Below, in pieces: positions 20,965 through 31,379 of a DNA stretch of 46,399 nt. Both the position numbers and the translations under genes were made by a program. Numbering within the stretch: position 1 is the stretch's first letter; every line of letters starts with the position of its first letter. Source of the stretch: Nemertoderma westbladi (lineage: Eukaryota; Xenacoelomorpha; Nemertodermatida; Nemertodermatidae); contig JAUCBJ010000639.1 of the NCBI GenBank assembly GCA_032718475.1, positions 1 to 46,399 on the forward strand. Reading direction: 5' to 3'. The notes beneath the pieces were generated by a model. That model saw nothing but the letters and a program-made list of their open reading frames with translations, was not told the origin of the DNA and ran no database searches.

Positions 20965-22255
20965 AAAATCACAGGTTGTACACAGGCCTACAACCCTACA
21001 TACATGGTACATACTGTCTGCTACTGATACGAATACAGATCCACATCAAACTGTATAATTATCATACAGGAGGCCTACATACATAGTACATACTGTACCA
21101 ACTGATACGAATACAGATCCACATCAAACTGTATAATTATCATACAGGAGGCCTACATACATAGTACATACTGTACCAACTGATACGAATACAGATCCAC
21201 ATCAAAATGTATAATTATCATACAGTAGGCCTATATACATAGTACATACTGTACCAACTGATACGAATACAGATCCACATCAAACAACTGTATAATTATC
21301 ATACAGTAGGCCTGAATACAGATCCACATCAAACTGTATAATTATCATACAGGAGGCCTACATACATAGTACATACTGTACCAACTGATACGAATACAGA
21401 TCCACATCAAAATGTATAATTATCATACAGTAGGCCTACATACATAGTACATACTGTACCAACTGATACGAATACAGATCCACATCAAACAACTGTATAA
21501 TTATCATACAGTAGGCCTACATACATAGTACATACTGTACCAACTGATACGAATACAGATCCCAATCAAAATGTATAATTATCATACAGTAGGCCTACAT
21601 ACATAGTACATACTGTACCAACTGATACGAATACAGAACCACATCAAACTGTATAATTATCATACAGTAGGCCTACATACATCGTACATACTGTACCAAC
21701 TGATACGAATACAGAACCACATCAAAATGTATAATTATCATACAGTAGGCCTACATACATAGTACATACTGTACCAACTGATACGAATACAGATCCACAT
21801 CAAACAACTGTATAATTATCATACAGTAGGCCTACATACATAGTACATATTGTACCAACTGATACGAATACAGAACCACATCAAAATGTATAATTATCAT
21901 ACAGTAGGCCTACATACATAGTACATACTGTACCAACTGATACGAATACAGATCCACATCAAACAACTGTATAATTATCATACAGTAGGCCTACATACAT
22001 AGTACATATTGTACCAACTGATACGAATACAGATCCACATCAAAATGCATAATTATCATACAGTAGGCCTACATACATCGTACATACTGATACAAATACA
22101 GAACCACACCAAACTGTATAATTATCATACAGTAGGCCTACATACATAGTACATACTGTACCTACTGATACGAATACAGATCCACATCAAACAGTATAAT
22201 TATCATACAGAAGGCCTACATACATAGTACATACTGTACCTACTGATACGAATAC
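20965..22255 (+). repeat. minisatellite, about 78-bp unit, left block (about 16 units)
   Basis: Units share ACTGATACGAATACAGATCC, ACATCAAACTGTATAATTA, TCATACAGTAGGCCTACATA and CATAGTACATACTGTACC. Variants alternate: some units have CAACTG, others ATG, before TATAATTA, and some have GAACC for GATCC. One unit near 21311 is internally deleted. The block stops mid-unit at ...GATACGAATAC (22255) where LINE-B copy 2 starts; the array resumes at 42339. Confidence 0.95.
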
Positions 22256-23457
22256 CCACCACCACCACCAGGATCGGCATGCTGCATTGCAGCTGCATTT
22301 TTAAGAATGCTGTGCCGGCTTGTCAACAAAATTGCACCGCCACAACTCCCTATCACCCATGACATTTGCTAGATCATCCGCATCTTTAAGGCCAGTGTCC
22401 TTTAAGATGCGTCTCAAGAAAGTCATGGGCTGTCCACCATGCTTATTCACTCCATATGAGGCTGCCAAAGTACAAGATTATGCACTGGCTGGTCCTCACG
22501 GCGAAAGCAATGTCCTGCAAAGCGGAGGCGATTTTGTTCTAGTGTCAAGCTTGGGGGAACCAATGAGACACCTCCAATGTTATATAGTGTCTGGTTGGAA
22601 ATGTGTGCATTGTACTTGACACAATGTACCCGGCGTAGCATTCTTGTAAATGTGCCATCCAGAGATTTGGTGTCCTCAGCAGTTAGAGCCCAGCATGGAC
22701 TCCCGTAGAGGAGTACTGGAACTACTGCTGCTCTAAATAATCGGACCTTAAGTTTCCGATTAATTCTTGGTGACTTCCAAATCCTGGAAAGCCTATTCAA
22801 GGCTGCCCATGCCTTTCCCTTACGTATTCGAAGGTCCTCACCTGACTTCCGGATCCATGATCCCAGGTAACAGAAGTCGTCCACATGCTCAAGCATACCA
22901 TCCTTTGAGCTTATGCTCATCCGATCAGAGACTTGCTGAGGACTTTCAAAGTTAACTGTCAGAATTTTGGTCTTTCTGGAGTTAATAAAAAGACCAACAC
23001 TAGAAGCAGCATGTTCTAATGAGCTGAGGAGCCGTTGGGCTCCCTCTAATGATTCTGAGAGTACTCCTAAGTCATCAGCAAAGTCTAGATCAGTTAGGTA
23101 CTTGGCAGGATTTCCTCGACTTCTGGAGCCAGTTAGGAGTTATCCTGGAGGAGTTATCATCACCCCATCATCATTATAATGATCTAAGGACATGCGTAGA
23201 ACATAGTCAACCACAATAATGAACAAGAATGGTGCAAGTGTGTCTCCTTGGAGGACGCCCCATAACACTTCAAATGGTTCTGTGTCACCGTCAACAGTAG
23301 ACACAAATGTTGTCGAACCATCGTATACTGATCTGATTGCTGCAATAATTTCATCAGGAATCCCATATAATGAAAGTATGCTGAACATACGTGAGCGAGA
23401 GACTGAATCAAAGGCCTTAAAGAAGTCAACAAAGATAACAGCCAGATGCCTGTCTTT
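22256..23457 (-). mobile_element. LINE-B copy 2, 3' portion (split by BEL-2)
   Basis: Nearly identical to 19009-20185 in inverted orientation: over 150 codons of the C-terminal RT only one residue differs (Q to H in the DQPVQNL motif). Its 3' end has a CCA/TGG-repeat tail (22256-22271) instead of TAGTAG. Two small changes break the frame (after LWQPH near 22447, and a short insertion near 23130-23155). It stops at the BEL-2 LTR (23458) in the middle of a sequence that continues, after a 57-bp gap relative to the first copy, at 42225-42338. Confidence 0.93.
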
Positions 23458-24646
23458 TGTTCGCGCTTTTAGACCTTTAGCAGTTTAACCCGCCAATTTT
23501 AGGTGTCTTCTAGTTTATAAATCGACTTTAGCCTATAACAAGTATTTGTTGCATATAAAGTTACATTAGCCGAAGCCAGCCTATGCGCGACCATTCACCC
23601 ACAGTTAAGGGAGACTGGATTCGGAGGCTCTGACCTTATTGCGGTGTAGACTTACTGTATTATTCGATTGCTCGTTACTATAATATCTCTGACAAATATT
23701 ATTTACTTTCGGGAAATATTAACAGTTCCTTTTAGGACGTGGCGTTCTAAGTATGTAAACAGAGTTATGACTTACACTAAACACAACGGGATGGCTAATG
23801 ATTTTCGTATAAAGCGCATTCTTTAGGAAATGCTTTGTTATCTGTCACACTCATGCACACTACCGCACACTGCTGCACACTGATCTGCCGACCTTCACTG
23901 AATTTGATCATATATAAGGAGAATAGCAACTGAAACATGTAAGGATTATGAAATAGCATTCAATTCACTCCAAAACCACTATAATGTAAGTCGCAGTTGC
24001 TACAGGTAACTGGTCCCTCTTACCTTCAGTATATCAAGAAGATTGGGGTTTTATGATTATTTATCGATATTCTCCAAATATAACAACATATCCACCAACT
24101 TATAACAATTATTAACCGACAGTAAATAGCAGTAAAATAATGCGGTGAAAGGTATGTATAGTATGATATGGGCTGATATGTTTTGATAACAGTTATACGT
24201 TCCTATAATCAAAGCCGTCGAATGTTTGGCTAAAGTCTGAAACTAAGAATAATTCCAAAGCCGATGTTCTGGGCTCAGGAAAAAGGTAAACAAAGACCGT
24301 CATGCATTGCGCGATTTCCCGTAGGCTTCTGTGCAAATAAAATGAAAATCGCTCTGATTGGTCAAGTGAGCTGAACAAAGAGAGTTAAGAAAGCTCCACA
24401 TCGACATCAAAATCAGCTGATAGATTTCGTCATCTGAACCACTGTGTTAAGAGTATTTGGCGTATTGCGGCATAAAATGGCTTGTTATGTCCGCTAAAGT
24501 ACACATACAGAAAAGATGGCTTTTTATGTCCGCTAAAACACCTACACAGTACTTTGCGGGAAAAATGGCTTGTTATGTCCGCTAAAACAACTAAACAGTT
24601 CATTGCGGAGAAAAAATGACTGGTTATATCCGCAAAAGCCTTTACA
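23458..24646 (-). repeat. BEL-2 3' LTR
   Basis: 1189 bp, TGTTCGCGC...GCCTTTACA on the plus strand. Its inner half carries four imperfect tandem copies of a block around ATGGCTTGTTATGTCCGCTA (24473-24640) and an inverted CCAAT word (24357). Next to it, CCGCTCCCAG (24647-24656) is the complement of the purine-rich tract that primes plus-strand DNA. Confidence 0.92.
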
Positions 24647-24724
24647 CCGCTCCCAGAAAATGGGATTTAATTCTATAAAATATAAAAAATCACAGTTTCT
24701 AAAATATAAAAATACTCTAAACAG

Positions 24725-25862
24725 TTAGTCTTTCTTGCATGGATGGCGTTTACACAGTTTTTTGAGGCTAGCAAGAGTCCTTTTCTCTTTGGGGCGAGCC
24801 ACTTTACTAGGAGGGCTATAACTCCTGGGTGAAGGGTGCAATACAATTGCATCAGAAGGTTTAGGGTTACGGTCGGTGTATCCGCCGGTCGAGGTACCCG
24901 GTTGATCGGTATCAACCTCAGTGGAACGATGTCGAACAACCTTGAGAGTGCGTTTTAAGACAGCAGCTCTTACTGGTCCCTGACGGGTCGTTTGCACGAA
25001 AGCAGTAGGTGGACCGTGTGTAGTGAGAAATTTCCTCGGTTTGATGATTCTTTCCAACTCGCGTTTTCGGGCTCTATCGGAATCGATATGCTTCTACTCG
25101 AGCTGATTTTCCTCCGCTTATCGTTGGAAGCATTCGTCCAAAACTCTTGCAGAGAGTAGGGTCGTCCAAGTTCGAGTATTCCGGAACTCTGATCATAGGT
25201 TTATTTAAGGATCGTTTGAGTCGAGTGAGCGTAGGTGATACATCGAACAAGTTTCGCTCGAAACTCCCGTAAATATAGCGAGTAAACTGTGCTTAGAGCA
25301 ACGTCTCCGCAGATGTTTATGTCTTTCCGTTTGTTGGTTGGGTCTTGGGCATTCATCGCAATAATACCAAAGACGCACGTCTTGTAGGGGAAACGCGGGT
25401 GATCTTTCTTCAGTTTTACAATGTTTCTCTCAAGAATTCCAAATATATGTTGGAGTCACCGCGTTTATCCGGTTCTTTAAAGTCTTCTCTTTCGAGTCGA
25501 TTTCGAATAGAATTTTCGCATTCGATTCTCAGTTTATCATTCCGACTCCGCTGGGTATGATATTTAAATAGGACTATTTCCCTTTCGGTGTCGACATCGT
25601 CCGTATCGTGTAAATCGATAGGATGACCAGTAGTTAAGAAGTCGATATGCGTACCATTACGATGCATATAGCGAGCAGTGAATTTTCGATATTCCAATTC
25701 AAGAGTGAGTTGCTCCTTGGACATTGGCAGTTCGATATAACGACCATCGTCCTCCGTAGCAGTTGTACTAGCGTCGCCGCGTATTAAGCTATCAACAAAC
25801 GCTTGCAACGGTAGAGTATATCGCTCCCTGATACCAAGATCATCTTCTATCAACTCAGTCAT
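24725..25862 (-). pseudogene. BEL-2 ORF-X: unrecognised 3' ORF, frameshifted
   Basis: Downstream of integrase and before the 3' LTR, three overlapping minus-strand frames look like one protein of about 370 residues. It begins with an ATG at 25862 (MTELIEDDLGIRERYTLPL), shifts near 25420 into a stretch with FPYKTCVFGIIAMNAQDPTN (to 25201), shifts again at 25196 (CKSFGR, PTISGGKSAR) and near 25085 (RKRELERIIKPRK), and ends in a Pro/Ser-rich then Lys/Arg-rich tail (PKEKRTLASLKKL). BEL-1 keeps the C-terminal part in a single frame, which supports real coding. There is no signal peptide or membrane segment, so it is not an obvious envelope gene. Its N-terminal half is acidic and rich in charged residues. 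Function unknown. Confidence 0.6.
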
Positions 25863-26415
25863 AGCTGCTATATGAGTTTATCAATATTATAATTAGTTAT
25901 AATTAGGCTAGCGGGCGTCGCTGCCTACCCCTCACGGCCCCTGGACAGCGCAAGATCCTCAGCGCTGATGTACTGTCGCCGCTGTGCCTATCGCCAACAT
26001 AGTAGCTGCACAATGACAACAACAACCAGCACGAGTCACTCCACTGTCCGTCCCAAGGGCTTAGATTTACTTCAGGTTCTTACTGCAGAGGTAGAGCTAC
26101 TTTCACAACTGCAACTCGCTACTGTAAACACAGTTTAGTAGTAACATTCACCTATAAACGCACAAATTCCACACAACTGCCACAAACCGCACACATTCGG
26201 GCCATTTGTCCGTTAGTCAAGTGCCTTCCAGAATAATTTTATTCCAGAGCATGTCTGGGGACTAGGATCCTTAATTCTAGGGAATTTGTCCTTTTAAGAG
26301 TATCGGTAAGTGCTACGATATCTTAATCGACTATAATTTTAAAGGATCTAAAATTTAACAGATTTTAATTTATAGATTTTCTAGAGTTAACTTGTAAGTA
26401 TTTACTCTATTGTAT
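25863..26415 (-). other. BEL-2 3' non-coding stretch
   Basis: No gene seen. It holds the first of two related direct repeats (26238-26371) that bracket the REL-type LINE. Confidence 0.5.
26238..26371 (+). repeat. direct repeat flanking the REL-type LINE, left copy
   Basis: TATTCCAGAGCATGTCTGGG...GATATCTTAATCGAC...TTTAACAGATTT corresponds to 30729-30860, roughly three-quarters identical by eye. The divergence is too high for a young target-site duplication. Confidence 0.65.
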
Positions 26416-26668
26416 TTTTTTTTTTTAATTTTAATTTCCACCACCACCAAAATTAAATTTAGTAAGAATTTTTACATCCCTCCACCAAACACAAGTCTAA
26501 AACTTGGATTCAGTACCGGTCTCGGAGGTCAAACCCCCGCAGACCGGCGCCGTCCCCAAACCCGAGCGCCCTCCATGGCCGCCTACCGCCACGCAGGCAC
26601 AGGGAGTTTGAGCGCAGCAGCGCAAACAATAGGCGCCTCCGCACTCCGCCCAGCACACAGGCTAGGCC

Positions 26669-29600
26669 TCACTCGCGCATCCCACGCTGCCGGGCCACCA
26701 GGGTCTCCGCGAGGTGGCGGATTAGGATATCGGCCTCCTTGCACCACACCCCGTCGGTGGTTCCGACTAGGGGGGTGAAGGAGATCCGACGGTCCTCGCA
26801 CACTGCGGCATTGTGTACCTTCTTGGCGCGGACCCTCTGCTGGAGAACGGAGTCTAGGGACCGGTTAACATAAGAGGGGGTTTACAACCGCAATGTCAAA
26901 TGACGCCACCCTCTGTTCGGCCCAGACTCCCCTCGCCAGAAGGTCCGCCCTTACTCCACCCACCTCGCGGCCCTGTCTGTCCAGGTAGCCGGACGCCAGC
27001 GTAACCTCACGCTGGACGCACGAGCCCCCGAACGCGGACGCGATTATGTCCCCGAAGACCTCCCGCACCTCGTTGTGCCGCTTGATAATCAAGCCCCCCG
27101 ACTTGCAATTAAGGGCGTGGGACGTCGAAAAAGACTCCCCACACCCCTCGCACTTAGCCGGGAGGCCGGGAGGCGTCAACCCATACCGCAAGGCAAGGTT
27201 GTCCCGGAACACTTCGGGGTCCAGGTCGGTGTGGTCCACCGCCGAAGGCTGAGCGGTCAGCCACCCTCCCGTCTTGTGGGAGACCGTGCGCTCCACCGTG
27301 CGGCGCCGTTCAGCAGGAACATTGAGGAGGGCGGACTCCTGTCTCGCCTTGTAAGCCGCGTCTTGGGTAATGCGGCTTTCAGCGAGGGCCGACGCGAGAC
27401 ACGCGGCGTGGTCTGCGACCTGGAGGGGGCGGTCCGACAGCAGCGCATCAACCACCCCAGCTGTGCCGGCCAGCGACGCCTCTCTAGCGTGGCACCGTCG
27501 CATTAACGGGTCCCGAATCCCGATCCCGCCGTGTCGGACTGGCAAAAGAACCAAGTCTTCGTCAACAGCACCGAGGGGTATCCCGAACAATGCCGGGATG
27601 TAACTGTGCTGCAGCGCCTCCCGGATCGGAGCCAAATCCTCATCGTCGATTTCAACCACCCGGAGCAGGAAGTCCCACTCCGCTTGTAAGCAGCGGGACA
27701 TTCCCGTATGAGCGGTCTGGGGATAATCCTCGGCCACCTCCGCCAATCTACCGATACTGTAGACCCACCCCGCAACTTTCTCCGCGATGAAACCACGCAG
27801 CCCCTGGGAATCACCAACATAACCGCCCAGAAACCTGTGACCGGAGACGATCCGAACGCCCGACCTCCCAAACAACTCGTGTGCCTGCTCAACATACGCC
27901 GGTTTCACCACCAAGTAGGACTTGGTGGGCTCCGGGTTGTACCCAATTCGGGGTCCACTGAGGAGCAACTCCTCCCACCAACGGAGCACACCAGCGAGGG
28001 AACCAGCAGATGAGGCATCATCGGCATACCAGCACTGTCTTTGGTGGTGCGGTGTTGGGTCGCCAGGCGGGGTCGCTGGCGGGTTGCCGGGTAGGGTTGA
28101 CGGCGGGTCGCCAGGCAGGGTCGATGGCGGATTACCGGGTAGGATCGACGGCGGGTTGCCAGGTAGGGTCAATGGCGGGTTATCGGGTAAGGTAGACGGC
28201 GGGTCGCCAAGCAGGGACGACAGCGGGTTGCCGGGTAGGGTTGACAGCGGGTCCCCAGGCAGGGTCGACGGCGGATTGCCGGGTAGGGTCGACGGCGGGT
28301 TGCCGGGTAGGGTCGACGGCGGGTTATCGGGTAAGGAAGACGGCGGGTCGCCAAGCAGGGACGATGGCGGGTTGCAGGGTAGGGTCAACAGCGGGTTGCC
28401 GGGTAGGGTCGACGGCGGGATGCCGGGTAGGGTCGACGGCGGGTTGCCAGGTAGGATCAACGGCGGGTTACCGGATAGGGTCGACGGCGGGTTGCCGGGT
28501 AGGGTCAACGGCGGGTTGCCGGGTAGGGTCGACGGCGGGTTGTCGGGTAGGGTCGACGGCGGGTTGCCGGGTAGGGTCGACTGCGGGTTGCCGGGTAGGG
28601 TCGACGGCGGGTTGTCGGGTAGGGTCGACGGCGGGTTGCCGGGTAGGGTCGACTGCGGGTTGCCGGGTAAGGTCAACGGAGAGTTACCGGATAGTGTCGA
28701 CGGCGAGTTGCAGGGTACGGTCGATGGCGAGTCGCCGTGCAGGGTCGACGGCAGGTTACCAGGCAGGGTCGACGTAGGGATGCCAGGTAGGGACGATGGC
28801 GGGTTGCCAGGACACTCAGGTATCCGGATGTCCCGTAGCCTCCGTATCATGGGAAGGGTCCCACAGCCATACCCAAGCATGGCGGCCGGGTCGCCCTGGG
28901 TGTACCCTTCCCTGCTCCAGAGCGGTACATCAGACCCTTGTAAGAAGAGAGCGGCGTGGCCGTTGTATGCATTAAAGAGGTAACGGGAACACCGGTGCCA
29001 GTAGACCCGCGCATTCCACAGGGCCACGGGGCGACTCAAACTGTTAAAGGCATTAGAGGCGTCTACGAGGAGCATCCCCACGGTGGAGTCGTCCTCATAC
29101 AATGAAGCCATCGCATGGACAGCGCCCTCGACACCCGCCTTAACACCCGCACAGAGTTGATCCGCCCCGCATTCCACGATGAAATCCATCTTGGTGGCGG
29201 CTGTGAGGCAGTTAGTCAGCAACCGGTACAGGACCTCCCCAATGCCGATGGGGCGGACACCGGGTTCCTTGTCAATTGCGACGAGGCGACAGGCACGCAG
29301 CGCGCGGATCTCGCCCCAAGGTACCACCGAGTTGGCGAGGCGTCGAGCCAACCCGGCGACGGCCTCCCTGAGGCGGGAGCTGTGCGCCTCGTAGCGGGTA
29401 AGCAACGCACTCCATAATTCGGCGTCTCCGCCGATCGGACCAGCTCCACCACGTAGCACTCGAGTAACCTTGAGGACGTGCTGACCAGTAATGTTGACAT
29501 CCTCGAAGGCTGGTAGGTCGTCACATGGTTCAAACGCATCCGGCGAAACCTGCATCTGAGGGGGATGTTTTTCCGCCAGAACCTCACGTACGGTAATCCC

Positions 29601-30479
29601 AGGTGCTCGCCCCTCTGCCTGGGAATTGGGGTCTAAAATTCCACCACTGTCCCTCTCGGTAATGAGACGAACTGCCGCCCGATTCTGTCCCACCGGTATT
29701 TTCCGATTATACAACCGACCCGGGTTTACTTTTGCCGATCCCCAGGACTTAGCGAACTTGGAGCTGCAGCGCTCCGCCTCCACCACCAGCTGCTTATACT
29801 CCTCTCGCTCCCACATGCCAATCCGGCGCAGCATAGTACGCCGAATATCCAAACTTTTTGTCACGTCTGGGTCTCGCTGGAATATGGTAGCCACGCAACA
29901 GAGTGATCGTTCCGAGGGGTGGATACCGTCCGTCAGAAATACCAGCTCGCGAGCGACTAAGTCGGCGATTTTGCGTCCCACATTGCCACCCGGCACAATA
30001 TACTGGCAACAAGTAAGGCAGGTGAGGCGGGAATAATTGGCCTCCCAATACGGATCGGTGGAAGAGCCAGGAGAGTTTAACCACTGGCCACCGAAGGCCG
30101 ACTCCAAAAGCTCCACAGTGGTAGGGAAAGGAGGAGAACTCGCACTCCCAGGCAAAGATAACGGAGGAGAAACGGTGTCGACGACTCGGGGAATCTGAGT
30201 TATCTGAGTTATCGCACTCGAAAACGAATCAGTATCCGAGCTATCCCCCCCATCCGTGTCGTCGCCAGTGGATTCATGCAGCAGAGTGTCATCCACTACG
30301 GGACTAATGGAGGCCCCCGATATGACATGCGGGTTCAGGCAATTGCCAACAGACAAAGGCGAGCAGCTGGTGCAGGGTTGCCCGGCACGGACACAACGAC
30401 AATGACTAGAAGTGGTACAAGCGCGGATCCCACACTGACAGCACCGTTGGGACGACGACTGCCCTGAGCCCTGAGACAT
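26669..30479 (-). pseudogene. REL-type LINE polyprotein: Cys-rich domain, RT, zinc knuckle, nuclease (one frameshift)
   Basis: The first ATG is at 30479 (MSQGSGQSS); the frame is open further up to 30524. Residues 8-45 are Cys-rich (CCQCGIRACTTSSHCRC, CTSC), like the CXC-type motifs of such elements. RT blocks: LVDASNAFNSLSRPV (motif A), YTQGDPAAMLGYG (motif B), CWYADDASSAG (motif C, YADD intact). Between motifs B and C lie about 31 copies of the octapeptide PGNPPSTL. The C-terminus has a CX2C...H...C knuckle (CEGCGESFSTSHALNC), RHNEVREVF, and a PD-(D/E)XK-like nuclease core (RADLLARGV...FDIAVV). At about 26868 the frame ends in TAA, while the neighbouring frame continues with family-like sequence (CEDRRISFTPLVGTTDG) to a TGA at 26669-26671, so one small indel broke the end. 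Confidence 0.8.
28056..28811 (-). repeat. 24-bp coding minisatellite inside the RT domain (about 31 units)
   Basis: Plus-strand unit GGGTAGGGTCGACGGCGGGT plus TGCC, encoding PGNPPSTL on the minus strand. Variants include PDNPPSTL, PGNPQSTL, LGDPPSSL and PGNPPLTL, partly in repeating higher-order patterns. Because 24 is a multiple of three, the ORF stays open; the repeat also opens long false ORFs on the plus strand. Confidence 0.97.
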
Positions 30480-30728
30480 AACTGACCGAATAGACAAACC
30501 GATCGATCCAGACAAACCATCCAAGGAGAGAGACTCGCAGTCACGAAACTGAACTCATCAACAAAATATCAACAAATATCAACAAATAAACCAGTAAGTA
30601 TATAATACAGGCAGCCCAGACAGTAGTATGGTATATGTTTTTCTTGTTTTGGTAAAATCCGACAGTGATTTGTATTTGTTTGACAGATTTTATAAATATT
30701 AATAGTTAATATTTAAGATGGGCACTGG

Positions 30729-30860
30729 TTTATTCCAGAACTTGTCTGGGGACGTTAACCACTGATTCTAGAATTTTGTCTTTCAAGTATATCTGTGGGT
30801 GCCGCGATATCTTAATCGACGAGAATTGCAGATGGTCAAAGGGTTTAACAGATTTATTTT
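30729..30860 (+). repeat. direct repeat flanking the REL-type LINE, right copy
   Basis: Counterpart of 26238-26371: TATTCCAGAACTTGTCTGGG, later GATATCTTAATCGAC and GTTTAACAGATTTA. Confidence 0.65.
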
Positions 30861-31379
30861 GCGTCGTACGCTACTGTTAAAGGGACATCACGCTACTATA
30901 TGTATTATTTAATATACGGTATGAGAGCAATATTGCAAGAAGCAATGTCAGTGAGAAGAGGCAAGTCGTTTCCAAGGTCTACCCAGAGCTTGGTTTAACC
31001 GAGACACGACGATCTGAACTTTGCATTCCTAATACTCTACTTACCAATAATACTTGAGTATAGTAGGTGCTTTATTGTACTTTAATAAGTACGGATATTT
31101 CATCTTACTGTAGTCACATATTTATAATATGATACGGACAGTAAGGAAAGAGAAAAAGAATTATTTCTCGCCGTCGCACTAAATATATATAATATAAGTA
31201 ATTAAGTAATAAGACTAATATACATTGCACTAATCTACTAGATAATCGCTAAAATAACATTCTACTAAATAAAATTAAAGAAAACGATTATTATAAAATT
31301 ACATAATAATACATACATAAATATAAAATAATAAAAACAAATATAAAATAATATAGTCGCACACCCACTCCAGACGCTG
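30861..31379. other. BEL-2 AT-rich stretch between integrase and the REL-type LINE
   Basis: Very AT-rich sequence 3' of the integrase stop codon. No reading frame or repeat recognised. Confidence 0.5.

Larger units (their letters stand above)
26416..30720 (-). mobile_element. REL-type (R2/CRE-like) non-LTR retrotransposon inserted in BEL-2
   Basis: A single-ORF LINE on the minus strand with N-terminal Cys-rich motif, RT, zinc knuckle and restriction-like endonuclease. The T run at 26416-26427 is the complement of a short poly-A, the likely 3' end. The 5' edge is uncertain (30525-30720). The region is much more GC-rich than the surrounding DNA. It is bracketed by diverged direct repeats. No exact short target duplication was found by eye. 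Confidence 0.7.

Noticed and set aside
21061-21240. GTAGGCCTAC palindromes as protein-binding operators
   Set aside because: The word recurs throughout the window, including in unrelated host DNA and LTRs, so it looks like a genome-wide compositional feature.
20965-22255. CRISPR-like array
   Set aside because: Units are contiguous 78-bp tandem repeats without unique spacers, in an animal genome; this is a minisatellite.
27922-28983. 353-codon plus-strand ORF full of GRVDGGLP repeats, and a second one at 28241-28777
   Set aside because: They are the reverse strand of the 24-bp minisatellite in the REL-type LINE; the repeat has no stops in several frames. The RT motifs on both sides are on the minus strand.
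26669-30479. DIRS-type element (because of terminal direct repeats around the RT)
   Set aside because: No tyrosine recombinase is seen; the RT motifs (LVDASNAFN, YADD) followed by a CCHC knuckle and PD-(D/E)XK-like nuclease fit REL-type LINEs, and the flanking repeats are too diverged to be its termini with confidence.
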